Shown here: positions 27,598 through 37,206 of the stretch, piece after piece
Numbering within the stretch: the stretch's first letter is position 1
Layout: each line of letters begins with the position of its first letter
DNA from: QHWT01 sp963755695
Lineage (GTDB): Bacteria; Acidobacteriota; Vicinamibacteria; Vicinamibacterales; 2-12-FULL-66-21
Direction: 5' to 3'
NCBI GenBank assembly: GCA_963755695.1
Contig: CAVWLB010000010.1
Coordinates: 186,001-250,000, forward strand
Length of the DNA: 64,000 nucleotides
Program-made: the position numbers and the translations under genes
Notes under the pieces: model-generated
The model's database searches: none
Seen by the model: only the letters and a program-made list of their open reading frames with translations
Told to the model about the DNA's origin: nothing

Positions 27598-27604
27598 GAG
27601 GATC

Positions 27605-28387
27605 ATGAACTTCGACAACCTGCTGATCGAGCGCGACCAGGCGGTCGCGACGATCACGATCAATCGCCCCAGGGTCCTCAATGCGTTGAACACCCAGACG
27701 CTCGACGAGCTGCGCCGCGCGATACTGGGGTTGAAGCATGACGAGGGCGTTCGGGCCGTGGTGATCACCGGCGCCGGGGAGAAAGCGTTCGTCGCCGGCG
27801 CGGATATCAACGAGCTCGCGGTGCAAACGCCGACGAGCGGGCGCGAGCATGCCATCACCGGCCAGCATGTGCTCGATTTGATCGAGCACATGGGCAAGCC
27901 CGTGATCGCAGCGATTAACGGCTACGCGCTCGGCGGTGGCTGCGAGCTGGCCATGGCGTGCACGATCCGGATTGCGTCCGAGACCGCCAAGCTCGGGCAA
28001 CCTGAGATCAATCTGGGGATCATTCCCGGCTACGCCGGCAGCCAGCGGCTGGCCCGCATTATCGGCCGCGGGCGCGCGCTCGAACTGCTGTTGACCGGCG
28101 ATCAGATTACGGCCCAGGAGGCTCACCGGCTTGGTCTGGTGAATCGCGTGGTTCCCGCCGGCGATCTGCTGCCGCAGGCCAGGGCGCTCGCGGCATCGCT
28201 TGCGGCCAAGGCCCCCGTGGCGATTCGTTACATCCTCGAGTCGGTGCACAAGGGACTCGAGATGCCGTTTCCGCAGGCCCAGATCTTCGAGGCGACGCTG
28301 TTCGGTCTCGTCGCCAGCACCGACGACATGCGCGAAGGAACCAAAGCGTTTCTGGAGAAGCGCAAGGCTGCCTTCAAGGGCCGGTAA
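27605..28387 (+). CDS. Enoyl-CoA hydratase/isomerase family protein
   Basis: 260 residues of crotonase fold. The oxyanion-hole segment AFVAGADINEL and the NGYALGGGCELAMACTIRIAS signature are present. Glu in GGGCELA and Glu in GQPEINLGIIPG are at the two catalytic positions of true hydratases (Glu144/Glu164 in rat crotonase). A beta-oxidation enoyl-CoA hydratase is therefore likely, although isomerases and dehalogenases share the fold. Precedes ribH by 2 bases. Confidence 0.9.
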   Translation: MNFDNLLIERDQAVATITINRPRVLNALNTQTLDELRRAILGLKHDEGVRAVVITGAGEKAFVAGADINELAVQTPTSGREHAITGQHVLDLIEHMGKPVIAAINGYALGGGCELAMACTIRIASETAKLGQPEINLGIIPGYAGSQRLARIIGRGRALELLLTGDQITAQEAHRLGLVNRVVPAGDLLPQARALAASLAAKAPVAIRYILESVHKGLEMPFPQAQIFEATLFGLVASTDDMREGTKAFLEKRKAAFKGR

Positions 28388-28389
28388 CG

Positions 28390-28899
28390 ATGCGTGGGCA
28401 GGAACAGGCGCCCGCCCCGCTCGCGGATGCGTCGCGGCTTCGCATCGGGATCATCGTCGCGCGGTTCAATCAGTTCGTCACGGATCGATTGCGTGACGGG
28501 GCGGTGTCGGCGCTGCGCGAGGCGGGCGCCGCGGAATCGGCGATAGAAGTCTTTTCCGTTCCGGGAGCCTTCGAGATCCCGCAGGCGGCGCGCGCGGCGG
28601 CCGAAACCGGGCGCTTCGACGCAATCGTCTGTCTCGGCTGCCTGATTCGCGGCGAGACGCCGCACTTCGATTACATCGCCTCCGCCGCTGCCCACGGGAT
28701 CACGGCCGCAGCCGGGGAGACCGGCGTTCCGATGGCCTTTGGCGTGTTGACGACCAATACCACCGAGCAGGCGGTCGCGCGTGCCGGCGACGGTCCAGAC
28801 AACAAGGGACGCGAAGCGGCCGCCGCCGCAATCGAGATGGCCGTCCTGTATCGGGCGCTGGCGACCGCGCCGTCGCGCCCCTCCGGATTTCGCGTATGA
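28390..28899 (+). CDS. ribH: 6,7-dimethyl-8-ribityllumazine synthase
   Basis: Penultimate step of riboflavin synthesis. 169 residues. IIVARFNQFVTDRL at the start, VFSVPGAFEIPQAA, CLGCLIRGETPHFDYI with the catalytic His, PMAFGVLTTNT, and GREAAAAAIEMA near the end. All are family hallmarks. The RibH-NusB-LysS order with 4-base overlaps suggests one operon. Confidence 0.95.
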   Translation: MRGQEQAPAPLADASRLRIGIIVARFNQFVTDRLRDGAVSALREAGAAESAIEVFSVPGAFEIPQAARAAAETGRFDAIVCLGCLIRGETPHFDYIASAAAHGITAAAGETGVPMAFGVLTTNTTEQAVARAGDGPDNKGREAAAAAIEMAVLYRALATAPSRPSGFRV

Positions 28900-29326
28900 G
28901 CGCGGTCGGCATCGAGCGGCACCGCGCCCGCGAGGCGGCGCTGCAGATGCTCTATCAGTGGGAAGTGGGGCGTGCGAGCGCGCATGAAGCGGCCGTCACC
29001 TACTGGCCGACGCGTGAAGCCGATGCGCCGGTGCCCGAGGAAACCCGCGAGTTCGCCAACGCCCTGATGCGCGGGACCATCGAGCGTGTGAAGCAGGCGG
29101 ACGAGCTGATCGCTTCCCACGCGCGCAACTGGCGCGTCGAGCGGATGGCGGTCATCGATCGGCTCGTGCTGCGCCTGGCGATCTACGAGATGCTGGCCGA
29201 AGACGACACGCCGGCGAAGGTCATCATCAATGAGGCGCTCGAGCTCGCGCGCACGTTCAGCGGCGAGGAACCCGTGCCCTTCATCAATGGAATTCTGGAC
29301 GCCGTCAGGAAGACACTGGAGCGGGA

Positions 29327-29330
<4 letters not shown>
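28896..29330 (+). CDS. nusB: Transcription antitermination factor NusB
   Basis: 144 residues, all-helical. REAALQMLYQWE at the N-terminus and LRLAIYEMLAEDDTPAKVIINEALELARTFSGEEPVPFINGILDAV at the C-terminus match NusB. It binds boxA RNA with S10 in rRNA antitermination. Start overlaps ribH (ATGA). Confidence 0.95.
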
Positions 29331-30862
<1,532 letters not shown>

Positions 30863-31048
30863 GCGGCGGGTCTTCGGCAGGTGGAAGAGTGAGGGTGCAG
30901 GGGGCCTCCTTAGAGGCGCTGCATGAAGACCGAAGCGGGTTTAAAGACCCGCCCTACATACTGAGCGGCGCCGCGTGAAGCCGGGTCTTCAGAGCCCGGC
31001 GACCGGCGGACCTGAAGGTCCGCCCTGCAAGCACGGTAAGATCATCGT
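30863..31048. repeat. Cluster of GC-rich hairpins between lysS and lolC/E
   Basis: GCGGGT...GACCCGC at 30935-30953, GCCGGGTCT-TC-AGAGCCCGGC at 30980-31000, and the perfect GGCGGACC-TGAA-GGTCCGCC at 31005-31024, 24 bases before the ATG. The 30903-30920 segment GGCCTCCTTAGAGGCGC is a weaker hairpin. No T-run follows. Members of the hairpin class seen before many genes in this window. Confidence 0.7.
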
Positions 31049-32281
31049 ATGAACCTGCCGTTCGAAGTGTTCGTTGCCACCCGGTATCTGCTGGCGCGCC
31101 GGAAGCAGGCGTTCATCTCGCTCATTTCATTCATCTCAATCCTCGGGGTCATGGTCGGCGTGATGGCGCTCCTCATCGCCCTCGCCTTGATGACCGGACT
31201 CCAGGGTGAGCTGCGCGATCGCATCGTCGGATCCTCGGCGCAGATCTACGTGTTCAAAACCGGGGAGGGCATCCGCGATACGGCGGCAGAACTGGCCAAG
31301 ATGCGTCAGATTCCCCATGTCGTTGGGGCTGCCCCGGCCGTGATTGGCCAGGGTCTTTTGACGAGCGCACAGGGTGCGCAGGCGCCGGTCACGATCAAGG
31401 GAGTGGATCCGTCGGGTGAGCCGTCGGTCACCGAAATCAGGCGAGCGATGAAGTCGGGAAGCCTCGAGGCGGTGCGCGCGACCGCTGAAGGGATGGATGG
31501 CCTGGTCCTGGGCCAGGATCTCGCACACACGCTGGGCGTGCGCGTCGGCGACACGGTTCGACTGCTGACCCCCGAAGGGACGCTGTCGCCGATGGGCCTG
31601 ATGTCGCGCACGCGGACCTTGAAGGTGGTGGGTGTTTTCAGTCTTGGGCTCTACGAGTTCGACAGCTCGTATGCGCTGATGGACCTGCCGGTGGCCGAGC
31701 GCCTGCTGGCCAAGGATCATCCCGACTTCATCCAGCTTCGCCTCGACGACATGTTTGCCGCGCCGGCGATCTCCGCGGACATTCAGGAGACGCTCGGTCT
31801 GGAGTATTCGACCCAGGACTGGGCGGACATGAACAAATCGCTGTTCTCCGCGTTGAAGCTGGAGAAGATGGCGATCTCGATCACCATCGGCCTCATCGTC
31901 ATGGTGGCGGCGCTGAACATCGTCGCCTCGCTGGTGCTGCTGGTCATGGAGAAGAGCCGCGACATCGCCATCCTGAAAACGATGGGCAGCTCCGCCGCGA
32001 GCATCAGGCGGATCTTCATGCTGCAGGGGCTGATCATCGGCCTGGTCGGGACGACCGTCGGCGCGATCGGGGGCTGCACGCTGATCTACATCCTCGATCG
32101 CTACAAGCTGATTCACGTGCCGATCGACGTCTACCAGATTTCCTATGTACCGTTCACGCTCATGCCGCTTGATTTCGCCACGGTGATTGCCGCGGCAATT
32201 CTGATTTGTTTCGTCGCGACGATCTATCCCTCGCGGCAAGCCTCGAAACTCGATCCCGCGCAAGCGCTTCGGTATCAGTAG
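31049..32281 (+). CDS. lolC: LolC/LolE-family lipoprotein-releasing ABC transporter permease
   Basis: 410 residues: one N-terminal helix, a large periplasmic domain (about 50-260), and three C-terminal membrane helices (FtsX-like MacB fold). N-terminal LPFEVFVATRYLLARRKQAFISLISFISILGVM is typical of LolC/E. Partner of the ATPase LolD encoded downstream. Only one permease gene is present, so it probably works as a homodimer (LolF-like) or pairs with a copy elsewhere. Extracts outer-membrane lipoproteins from the inner membrane. Confidence 0.92.
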   Translation: MNLPFEVFVATRYLLARRKQAFISLISFISILGVMVGVMALLIALALMTGLQGELRDRIVGSSAQIYVFKTGEGIRDTAAELAKMRQIPHVVGAAPAVIGQGLLTSAQGAQAPVTIKGVDPSGEPSVTEIRRAMKSGSLEAVRATAEGMDGLVLGQDLAHTLGVRVGDTVRLLTPEGTLSPMGLMSRTRTLKVVGVFSLGLYEFDSSYALMDLPVAERLLAKDHPDFIQLRLDDMFAAPAISADIQETLGLEYSTQDWADMNKSLFSALKLEKMAISITIGLIVMVAALNIVASLVLLVMEKSRDIAILKTMGSSAASIRRIFMLQGLIIGLVGTTVGAIGGCTLIYILDRYKLIHVPIDVYQISYVPFTLMPLDFATVIAAAILICFVATIYPSRQASKLDPAQALRYQ

Positions 32282-32362
32282 CGGTCGATATTCGATCAGT
32301 GACGCTCGGTGATGAACGGGCGAACTCCGGTGAGCATCCGGCCTTGAGCCTTCCGCATTGAC

Positions 32363-33040
32363 ATGGCATTCATCGAAGCTACCAACATTGTAAAGAGCTA
32401 TCCCGTCGGCACTACGCGGCTGCCGGTCTTGCGCGACCTGTCGCTGGCGGTGGAGCCCGGCGAGATGGTCGCGATCGTCGGGGCCTCGGGGGTGGGGAAG
32501 AGCACGCTGCTGCACGTGCTCGGCGGACTCGATTCAATCGACGGCGGGTCGATCCGGATCGGCGAGAAAGATCTGGCCGCGATGCGGCCCGACGACCTCG
32601 TGGCCTTCCGCAATCATCATGTCGGCTTCGTCTTCCAGTTCCATCATCTCCTGCCGGAGTTCAGCGCCCTCGAGAACGCGGGCATGCCGATGCGGATCGC
32701 GCGGCGGCCGGCCGGCGAGCGCGAGCACCGTGCCCAGGGTCTGCTGGAGCGGGTCGGGCTCGGCGAGCGTCTCACCCACAAGCCGGGGATGTTGTCGGGC
32801 GGCGAACAGCAGCGCGTCGCAATCGCGCGGGCGCTGGTCATGGAGCCGTCGGTGCTGCTGGCCGACGAACCGACCGGCGACCTCGATGAGCACACCGCCG
32901 AAGCGCTTCACGATCTCTTACGCGAGATGCACCGGGAGCGGGGCCTGACCTCGATCATTGCGACACACAACCCGCGTCTCGCCGCCGCCTGCGATCGAGT
33001 GCTCAGGCTGGAAGAGGGAAAGCTTCGGGAAGCGCGCTAA
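32363..33040 (+). CDS. lolD: LolD-family ABC transporter ATP-binding protein
   Basis: 225 residues. Walker A GASGVGKST, Q-loop FQFHHLLPEFSALEN (a LolD/MacB hallmark), signature LSGGEQQRVAIARAL, Walker B VLLADEPTGDLD, and H-loop THN. Energises lipoprotein release with the permease encoded 81 bases upstream. Confidence 0.93.
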   Translation: MAFIEATNIVKSYPVGTTRLPVLRDLSLAVEPGEMVAIVGASGVGKSTLLHVLGGLDSIDGGSIRIGEKDLAAMRPDDLVAFRNHHVGFVFQFHHLLPEFSALENAGMPMRIARRPAGEREHRAQGLLERVGLGERLTHKPGMLSGGEQQRVAIARALVMEPSVLLADEPTGDLDEHTAEALHDLLREMHRERGLTSIIATHNPRLAAACDRVLRLEEGKLREAR

Positions 33041-33218
33041 AGCAGGCTTCAGGCTTCGGACTCCGGGCTTCCGGACGGCTTCAGGCCTCAGTCCGGGCTT
33101 CAGTTCAGGCTTCAGGTCCGGGCTTCAGGCTCCAGGCTCCGGGCTTCAGGAGGCACCTAGCACCAGACGCACCCGGCACGCAGCACGTAGCACTTTGCAC
33201 ACAGCACCTGCGGCGCAC
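33041..33218. repeat. Array of GGCTTCAG/CCGGGCTTC words
   Basis: From 33043 to 33150 the unit GGCTTCAGG / GGGCTTCAG recurs about ten times with spacers TCCG, TCGGAC and CTCCAG, then GGCACGCAGCACGTAGCAC words to 33210. It is mainly one polarity, with a weaker CAGCAC tail. No gene. Confidence 0.75.
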
Positions 33219-33545
33219 TTAGAAACGTATCCTCCCCGCCAGCATGGCCTTGAACATGACCCAGTCGCCGGCCAGCGAGTAGAGTGGAGAGTGGAAAGTG
33301 GCCGGACGGTTGTGCTCGAAAAAGAAATGACCGGCCCAGGCGAAGCCGTAACCGACCAGGGGAGCCGCAATCAGCCAGCGCCAGTCGCGCGTCCCGATTG
33401 CCGCCCCAACCGTTCCCAGGACGAGCGCGCTGCCGACGAAATGCAGCCTCCGGCACGCCGGATCCTTATGCTCAGCAAGGTAATCCGGGTAGAACTCCCC
33501 CGAAGCTCGAATACTGCTTTCGCATCGGCTGCCTCCGGCACACAA
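33219..33545 (-). CDS. DUF962 (Mpo1-like) membrane protein
   Basis: About 108 residues. FYPDYLAEHKDPACRRLHFVGS is the DUF962 signature with its conserved His, followed by two hydrophobic helices and a second His/Phe-rich motif (WAGHFFFEHNRPATF). The yeast relative Mpo1 is an iron dioxygenase in fatty-acid alpha-oxidation; whether the bacterial protein shares this is unknown. The start (TTG 33545) is uncertain, since the first 12 residues are not typical. Confidence 0.78.
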   Translation of the reverse strand: MCAGGSRCESSIRASGEFYPDYLAEHKDPACRRLHFVGSALVLGTVGAAIGTRDWRWLIAAPLVGYGFAWAGHFFFEHNRPATFHSPLYSLAGDWVMFKAMLAGRIRF

Positions 33546-33598
33546 TGATGCCGCAATTTCGTATGATGATTGATGATTGGACCAAGAGGAGGTTCGGT

Positions 33599-33988
33599 AT
33601 GAAACGGTTGCTCCCCCTGTTCGTTGGAATTCTCCTGGCTGCCGCGCCGGCGCTGGCGCAGGACAAACCCGAAGCCAAGCCGGAGGCCAAAGCCACGTCC
33701 GGCAAGACCATGACGGCGATGGGAACCGTGTCGGCGGTCGCGGCCGACTCGCTCACCGTCAAGGCCAAGGAAGGTGAAATGACCTTTGCCGTCGACGCCA
33801 AGACCGCTGTCACCAGCCACGGCGCGAGCCACAAGTCGGCCGAGATGAAGGGCGAGAACAAGCCGACGCAGATCACGGATTTCGTGAAGGTCGGAGATGA
33901 AGTGTCGGTGAAATATCACGACATGGGCACGGCCAAGCACGCCGCGAGCGTGACCGTCAAGAGCAGCGGGGCCGCGCCGAAGAAGTAG
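33599..33988 (+). CDS. Small exported Lys/Ala-rich protein
   Basis: 129 residues from ATG 33599 with AGAGGAGG just upstream. Signal peptide (MKRLLPLFVGILLAAAPALAQ), a KPEAKPEAKAT linker, then a small beta domain (MTAMGTVSAVAADSLTVKAKEGEMTFAVDAKT...VGDEVSVKYHDM). It looks like an OB-like DUF5666 fold with a periplasmic location. Function unknown. Confidence 0.75.
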   Translation: MKRLLPLFVGILLAAAPALAQDKPEAKPEAKATSGKTMTAMGTVSAVAADSLTVKAKEGEMTFAVDAKTAVTSHGASHKSAEMKGENKPTQITDFVKVGDEVSVKYHDMGTAKHAASVTVKSSGAAPKK

Positions 33989-34047
33989 GGCGCGCGCGGG
34001 TTCTCAGGCTCTCGGGTTCCCATCCACCACGGATTCACCGAGCGCAT

Positions 34048-34068
34048 CGATCACGTTTTTTGTGATCG
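34048..34068. other. Palindrome CGATCAC-N7-GTGATCG
   Basis: Perfect 7-bp arms around GTTTTTT, 73 bases upstream of the RidA ATG. The spacing is typical of a dimeric helix-turn-helix operator or a small hairpin. No regulator can be named. Confidence 0.4.
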
Positions 34069-34140
34069 GGGTCGGTCGGGTCCGTGGTTTTGTCTTTCTA
34101 CGGTCTACCGCGAGCTTTCCGCCTGGTTTATCCTCCACCA

Positions 34141-34524
34141 ATGCGCCAGAACATCTCTAGCGGCACGAAGTGGGAACCGATTGTCGGCTACTCGCGAGCC
34201 GTAAAGGTCGGGAACGCCATCTTTGTTTCCGGCACGACGGCGACGGGAGACGATGGGGCGTTGGTGGGGAAGGGTGACGCGGGACTGCAGGCGACGCAGG
34301 CGCTGGCGAATGTCCGGCGGGCGCTCGAGCGCGCCGGCGCCACGCTCAATCACGTGGTGCGGACCCGGATTTACGTCACGAATATCGAGCGCGACTGGGA
34401 GGCGGTCGGGCGCGCCCACGGCGAGGTGTTCGGCGTCATTCGTCCCGCCACGGCCATGGTGGAGGTGCGCCGGCTGATCGATCCTGAGATGCTGGTCGAG
34501 ATTGAAGCGGACGCGATCGTGTAA
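34141..34524 (+). CDS. RidA-family (YjgF/YER057c) protein
   Basis: 127 residues: chorismate-mutase-like fold with YSRAVKVGNAIFVSGTTA, the conserved Arg in VVRTRIYVTNI and the Glu-containing C-terminus LVEIEADAIV. RidA proteins hydrolyse reactive enamine/imine intermediates from PLP enzymes, but many subfamilies exist and the physiological substrate here is unknown. ATG 34141 is preferred to the upstream GTG 34084, whose extra residues are not family-like. Confidence 0.85.
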   Translation: MRQNISSGTKWEPIVGYSRAVKVGNAIFVSGTTATGDDGALVGKGDAGLQATQALANVRRALERAGATLNHVVRTRIYVTNIERDWEAVGRAHGEVFGVIRPATAMVEVRRLIDPEMLVEIEADAIV

Positions 34525-34604
34525 CGAAGTCCCCGAAACCGGCGTCTTACCGTACCAGGGCGACTAACCCCAGGTCTGAAATGCACTTACAACGTAGAAA
34601 GGCG

Positions 34605-34633
34605 TTGGCCGAATGCAACCTTTGCCGTATAAT
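34605..34633 (+). promoter_or_regulatory. Sigma-70 type promoter of clpC
   Basis: -35 TTGGCC (34605-34610), 17-base spacer, perfect -10 TATAAT (34628-34633), 55 bases before the clpC ATG. ACTTACAAC at 34585-34593, 12 bases upstream of the -35, also occurs at the dnaK promoter. Confidence 0.75.
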
Positions 34634-34687
34634 GGCACCTAGGCTGGCGATGCCCTCAGCCAGGTCCTCTACACCATAGGACACCGG

Positions 34688-37126
34688 ATGTTCGAACGCT
34701 ACACGGAACGAGCGCGGCGCGTGCTCTTCTTTGCACGCTATGAAGCCTCGCAGCTCGGCAGCATCTCGATCGAGACCGAGCACCTGTTGCTGGGGCTGAT
34801 TCGCGAGGGCAAGGGCCTCACGAGTCGTATCTTTGCCCGCTCGCACTTGTCTCTCGAGAGTATTCGCAAGGAGATTGAAGGACGCACCGTCTTCCGCGAG
34901 AAGGTCTCGACCTCGGTCGAGATTCCTTTCAGCGCAGAAACGAAGCGCGTACTGCAGTTCGCTGCCGAGGAAGCGGACCGGCTCCTGCACAATTACATCG
35001 GCACCGAGCACCTGCTGCTCGGGATCCTGCGCGAGGAGCGCTCGGTCGCGGCGACCATCCTGATGGAAAAAGGGATGCGCCTCAACACCGTCCGCGAAGA
35101 CATCGTCGCGCTGCTCAACGAGAAGACCACGCTGACGCGGGTGAAGGAAACGCCGCTGCTCGCCGAGTTCTCGCGTGACTTGACCGACGCGGCCATGAAG
35201 AACCAGCTCGATCCGCTGGTTGGCCGCCACATCGAGCTCGAGCGGGTCCAGCAGGTGCTCTGCCGCCGGACCAAGAACAACGCCGTCCTCATTGGCGAGC
35301 CTGGTGTCGGCAAGACCGCCATCGTCGAAGGGCTGGCGCAGAAGATCGTTTACGGCGACGTTCCGCACTTCCTCGCCGACAAGCGGATTCTGGCGCTCGA
35401 TATCTCGCTGATCGTCGCGGGCACGAAGTACCGCGGTCAGTTCGAGGAACGACTCAAGGCGATCATGAAGGAGCTGACCGAGAACCCGAACATCATCGTG
35501 TTCATCGACGAGCTGCACACGCTCGTCGGCGCGGGTTCTGCCGAAGGCTCCCTCGACGCCGCCAACATTCTCAAGCCGGCACTGTCCCGCGGCGAGATCC
35601 GCTGCATCGGTGCCACCACCCCTGCGGAATACCGCAAGTACATCGAGAAGGATCGTTCGCTCGAGCGGCGCTTCCAGGCGGTCAAGGTCGATCCGCCGTC
35701 GGAAAGCGAGACGATCGAAGTGCTCATGGGGGTGAAGGACCGCTACGAGCAGTTCCATCACGTCGACTACACCACCGAAGCGATCGAGGCGGCGGTGTAT
35801 CAGTCGAGCCGCTACATCACCGATCGGTTCCTGCCCGACAAGGCGATCGATCTGGTCGACGAGGCGGGCGCGCGCGCGAAGCTGCGCGAGGCGGGCTACA
35901 GCAGCGAGGAATTCGGCGAGATCAACCGCAGCATCCGCGTGGCGGTCGAGCAGATGGAGACCGCGGTCTCGGAGAAGAACTTCGAGAAGGCGCAGTTCTT
36001 TCGCGAGCAGGAGATTCAGGCGCGCGACAATCTGCAGTTCGTCCGCGAGAAGTTCGACGTCAAGTCGAACATGCGCCGGGTCACCGTCGGCAAGACCGAC
36101 ATCGACGAGGTCGTGTCGAAGTGGACCGGTGTGCCGCTCACGTCGATCAACCAGGACGAGGGGGACAAGCTCCTGCGGATGGAAGACGAGCTGCACAAGC
36201 GCGTCATTTCGCAGGAGAAGGCGATCTCCGCGTTGTCGCGGGCGATCCGCCGTTCACGCGCCGGTCTGAAGAATCCCAACCGGCCGGTGGGCAGCTTCGT
36301 GTTTCTCGGACCGACCGGCGTCGGCAAGACCGAGCTGGCGCGGGCGCTCGCCAATTTCCTCTTCGGCAGCGATCACGCGCTGATTCGCTTCGACATGTCG
36401 GAATACATGGAGAAGCATTCGGTCTCGAAGCTGATTGGCTCGCCGCCGGGATACGTCGGCCACGAAGAGGGCGGCCAGCTCACCGAGAAGGTGAAACGCA
36501 ATCCCTACTCGGTGGTGCTGCTCGACGAGATCGAGAAGGCGCATCCGGATCTGTTCAACATCCTGTTGCAGGTGTTCGAAGACGGCCACCTGACCGACGG
36601 TCTGGGCAACCGGGTGAACTTCAAGAACACGATCATCATCATGACCTCCAACATCGGCGCCCGCTTCATCCAGAAGAAGGCGTCGCTGGGCTTCCAGTCG
36701 ACCGATTCGGCGGTGATCAGCCGGAGCGTCAACGATATGGTGCTAGGGGAAGTGCGCAAGACGTTCAACCCCGAGTTCATCAATCGCATCGACGAAATCA
36801 TCGTGTTCGAGGCGCTCTCCGACGACGACCTGCGGACGATTACGCGCCTGCTGGTCAAGCAGCTGAACGACAATCTGGTCGACCGCAAGATCCGCCTGGC
36901 CATGGCGTCAGAGGTCGTGGACTGGATCATCGAACAGACGTGCAAGGACCGCTCGTACGGCGCCCGGCCGCTGCGCCGCGCGATTCAGCGGTATATCGAG
37001 GATCCCCTGTCCGAGGAGCTGATCCGCGGACACTTAAAGGGGGGCGACATCGAGGTCTATCTCGACGGTGGCTCCCTCGCTTACCGTCCGGCCGGGCAGG
37101 CGCAGGAAGGCCGTCCGCTCGCCTGA
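34688..37126 (+). CDS. clpC: ClpC-type AAA+ unfoldase of the Clp protease
   Basis: 812 residues. Two N-terminal Clp repeats (1-145, FERYTERARRVLFFARYEA), AAA-1 with Walker A GEPGVGKT (203-210), a UVR-type middle region (NFEKAQFFREQE), and AAA-2 with Walker A GPTGVGKTE and sensor-2 GARPLRRAIQR. The short middle domain with UVR motif is that of ClpC rather than ClpB; the lack of a long coiled coil rules out ClpB. It delivers substrates to ClpP. No adaptor (MecA/McsB) is nearby. Intact. Confidence 0.94.
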   Translation: MFERYTERARRVLFFARYEASQLGSISIETEHLLLGLIREGKGLTSRIFARSHLSLESIRKEIEGRTVFREKVSTSVEIPFSAETKRVLQFAAEEADRLLHNYIGTEHLLLGILREERSVAATILMEKGMRLNTVREDIVALLNEKTTLTRVKETPLLAEFSRDLTDAAMKNQLDPLVGRHIELERVQQVLCRRTKNNAVLIGEPGVGKTAIVEGLAQKIVYGDVPHFLADKRILALDISLIVAGTKYRGQFEERLKAIMKELTENPNIIVFIDELHTLVGAGSAEGSLDAANILKPALSRGEIRCIGATTPAEYRKYIEKDRSLERRFQAVKVDPPSESETIEVLMGVKDRYEQFHHVDYTTEAIEAAVYQSSRYITDRFLPDKAIDLVDEAGARAKLREAGYSSEEFGEINRSIRVAVEQMETAVSEKNFEKAQFFREQEIQARDNLQFVREKFDVKSNMRRVTVGKTDIDEVVSKWTGVPLTSINQDEGDKLLRMEDELHKRVISQEKAISALSRAIRRSRAGLKNPNRPVGSFVFLGPTGVGKTELARALANFLFGSDHALIRFDMSEYMEKHSVSKLIGSPPGYVGHEEGGQLTEKVKRNPYSVVLLDEIEKAHPDLFNILLQVFEDGHLTDGLGNRVNFKNTIIIMTSNIGARFIQKKASLGFQSTDSAVISRSVNDMVLGEVRKTFNPEFINRIDEIIVFEALSDDDLRTITRLLVKQLNDNLVDRKIRLAMASEVVDWIIEQTCKDRSYGARPLRRAIQRYIEDPLSEELIRGHLKGGDIEVYLDGGSLAYRPAGQAQEGRPLA

Positions 37127-37160
37127 AACGTCTAAAAAAGCTGTAAAATCATCACTTGGC

Positions 37161-37187
37161 GTATCCGCGGCATGCCGCCGCGGATAC
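37161..37187. repeat. Strong hairpin between clpC and bamA
   Basis: Perfect 10-bp stem GTATCCGCGG / CCGCGGATAC with loop CATGCCG, 19 bases before the bamA ATG. No U-run follows, so a leader or attenuator function is as likely as termination. Confidence 0.6.
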
Positions 37188-37206
37188 GGCAGGTTTCCGC
37201 TTGGAC

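Noticed and set aside
34048..34068. CRP/FNR binding site
   Set aside because: The arms CGATCAC/GTGATCG are in the opposite order to the CRP consensus TGTGA-N6-TCACA, so no regulator is named.
34547..36196. 549-residue ORF opposite clpC, and similar long antisense ORFs (1171-2616, 21806-23233, 31136-32515)
   Set aside because: They lie exactly antisense to conserved genes, have the Arg/His/Asp-rich composition of GC-rich shadows, and show no family motif.
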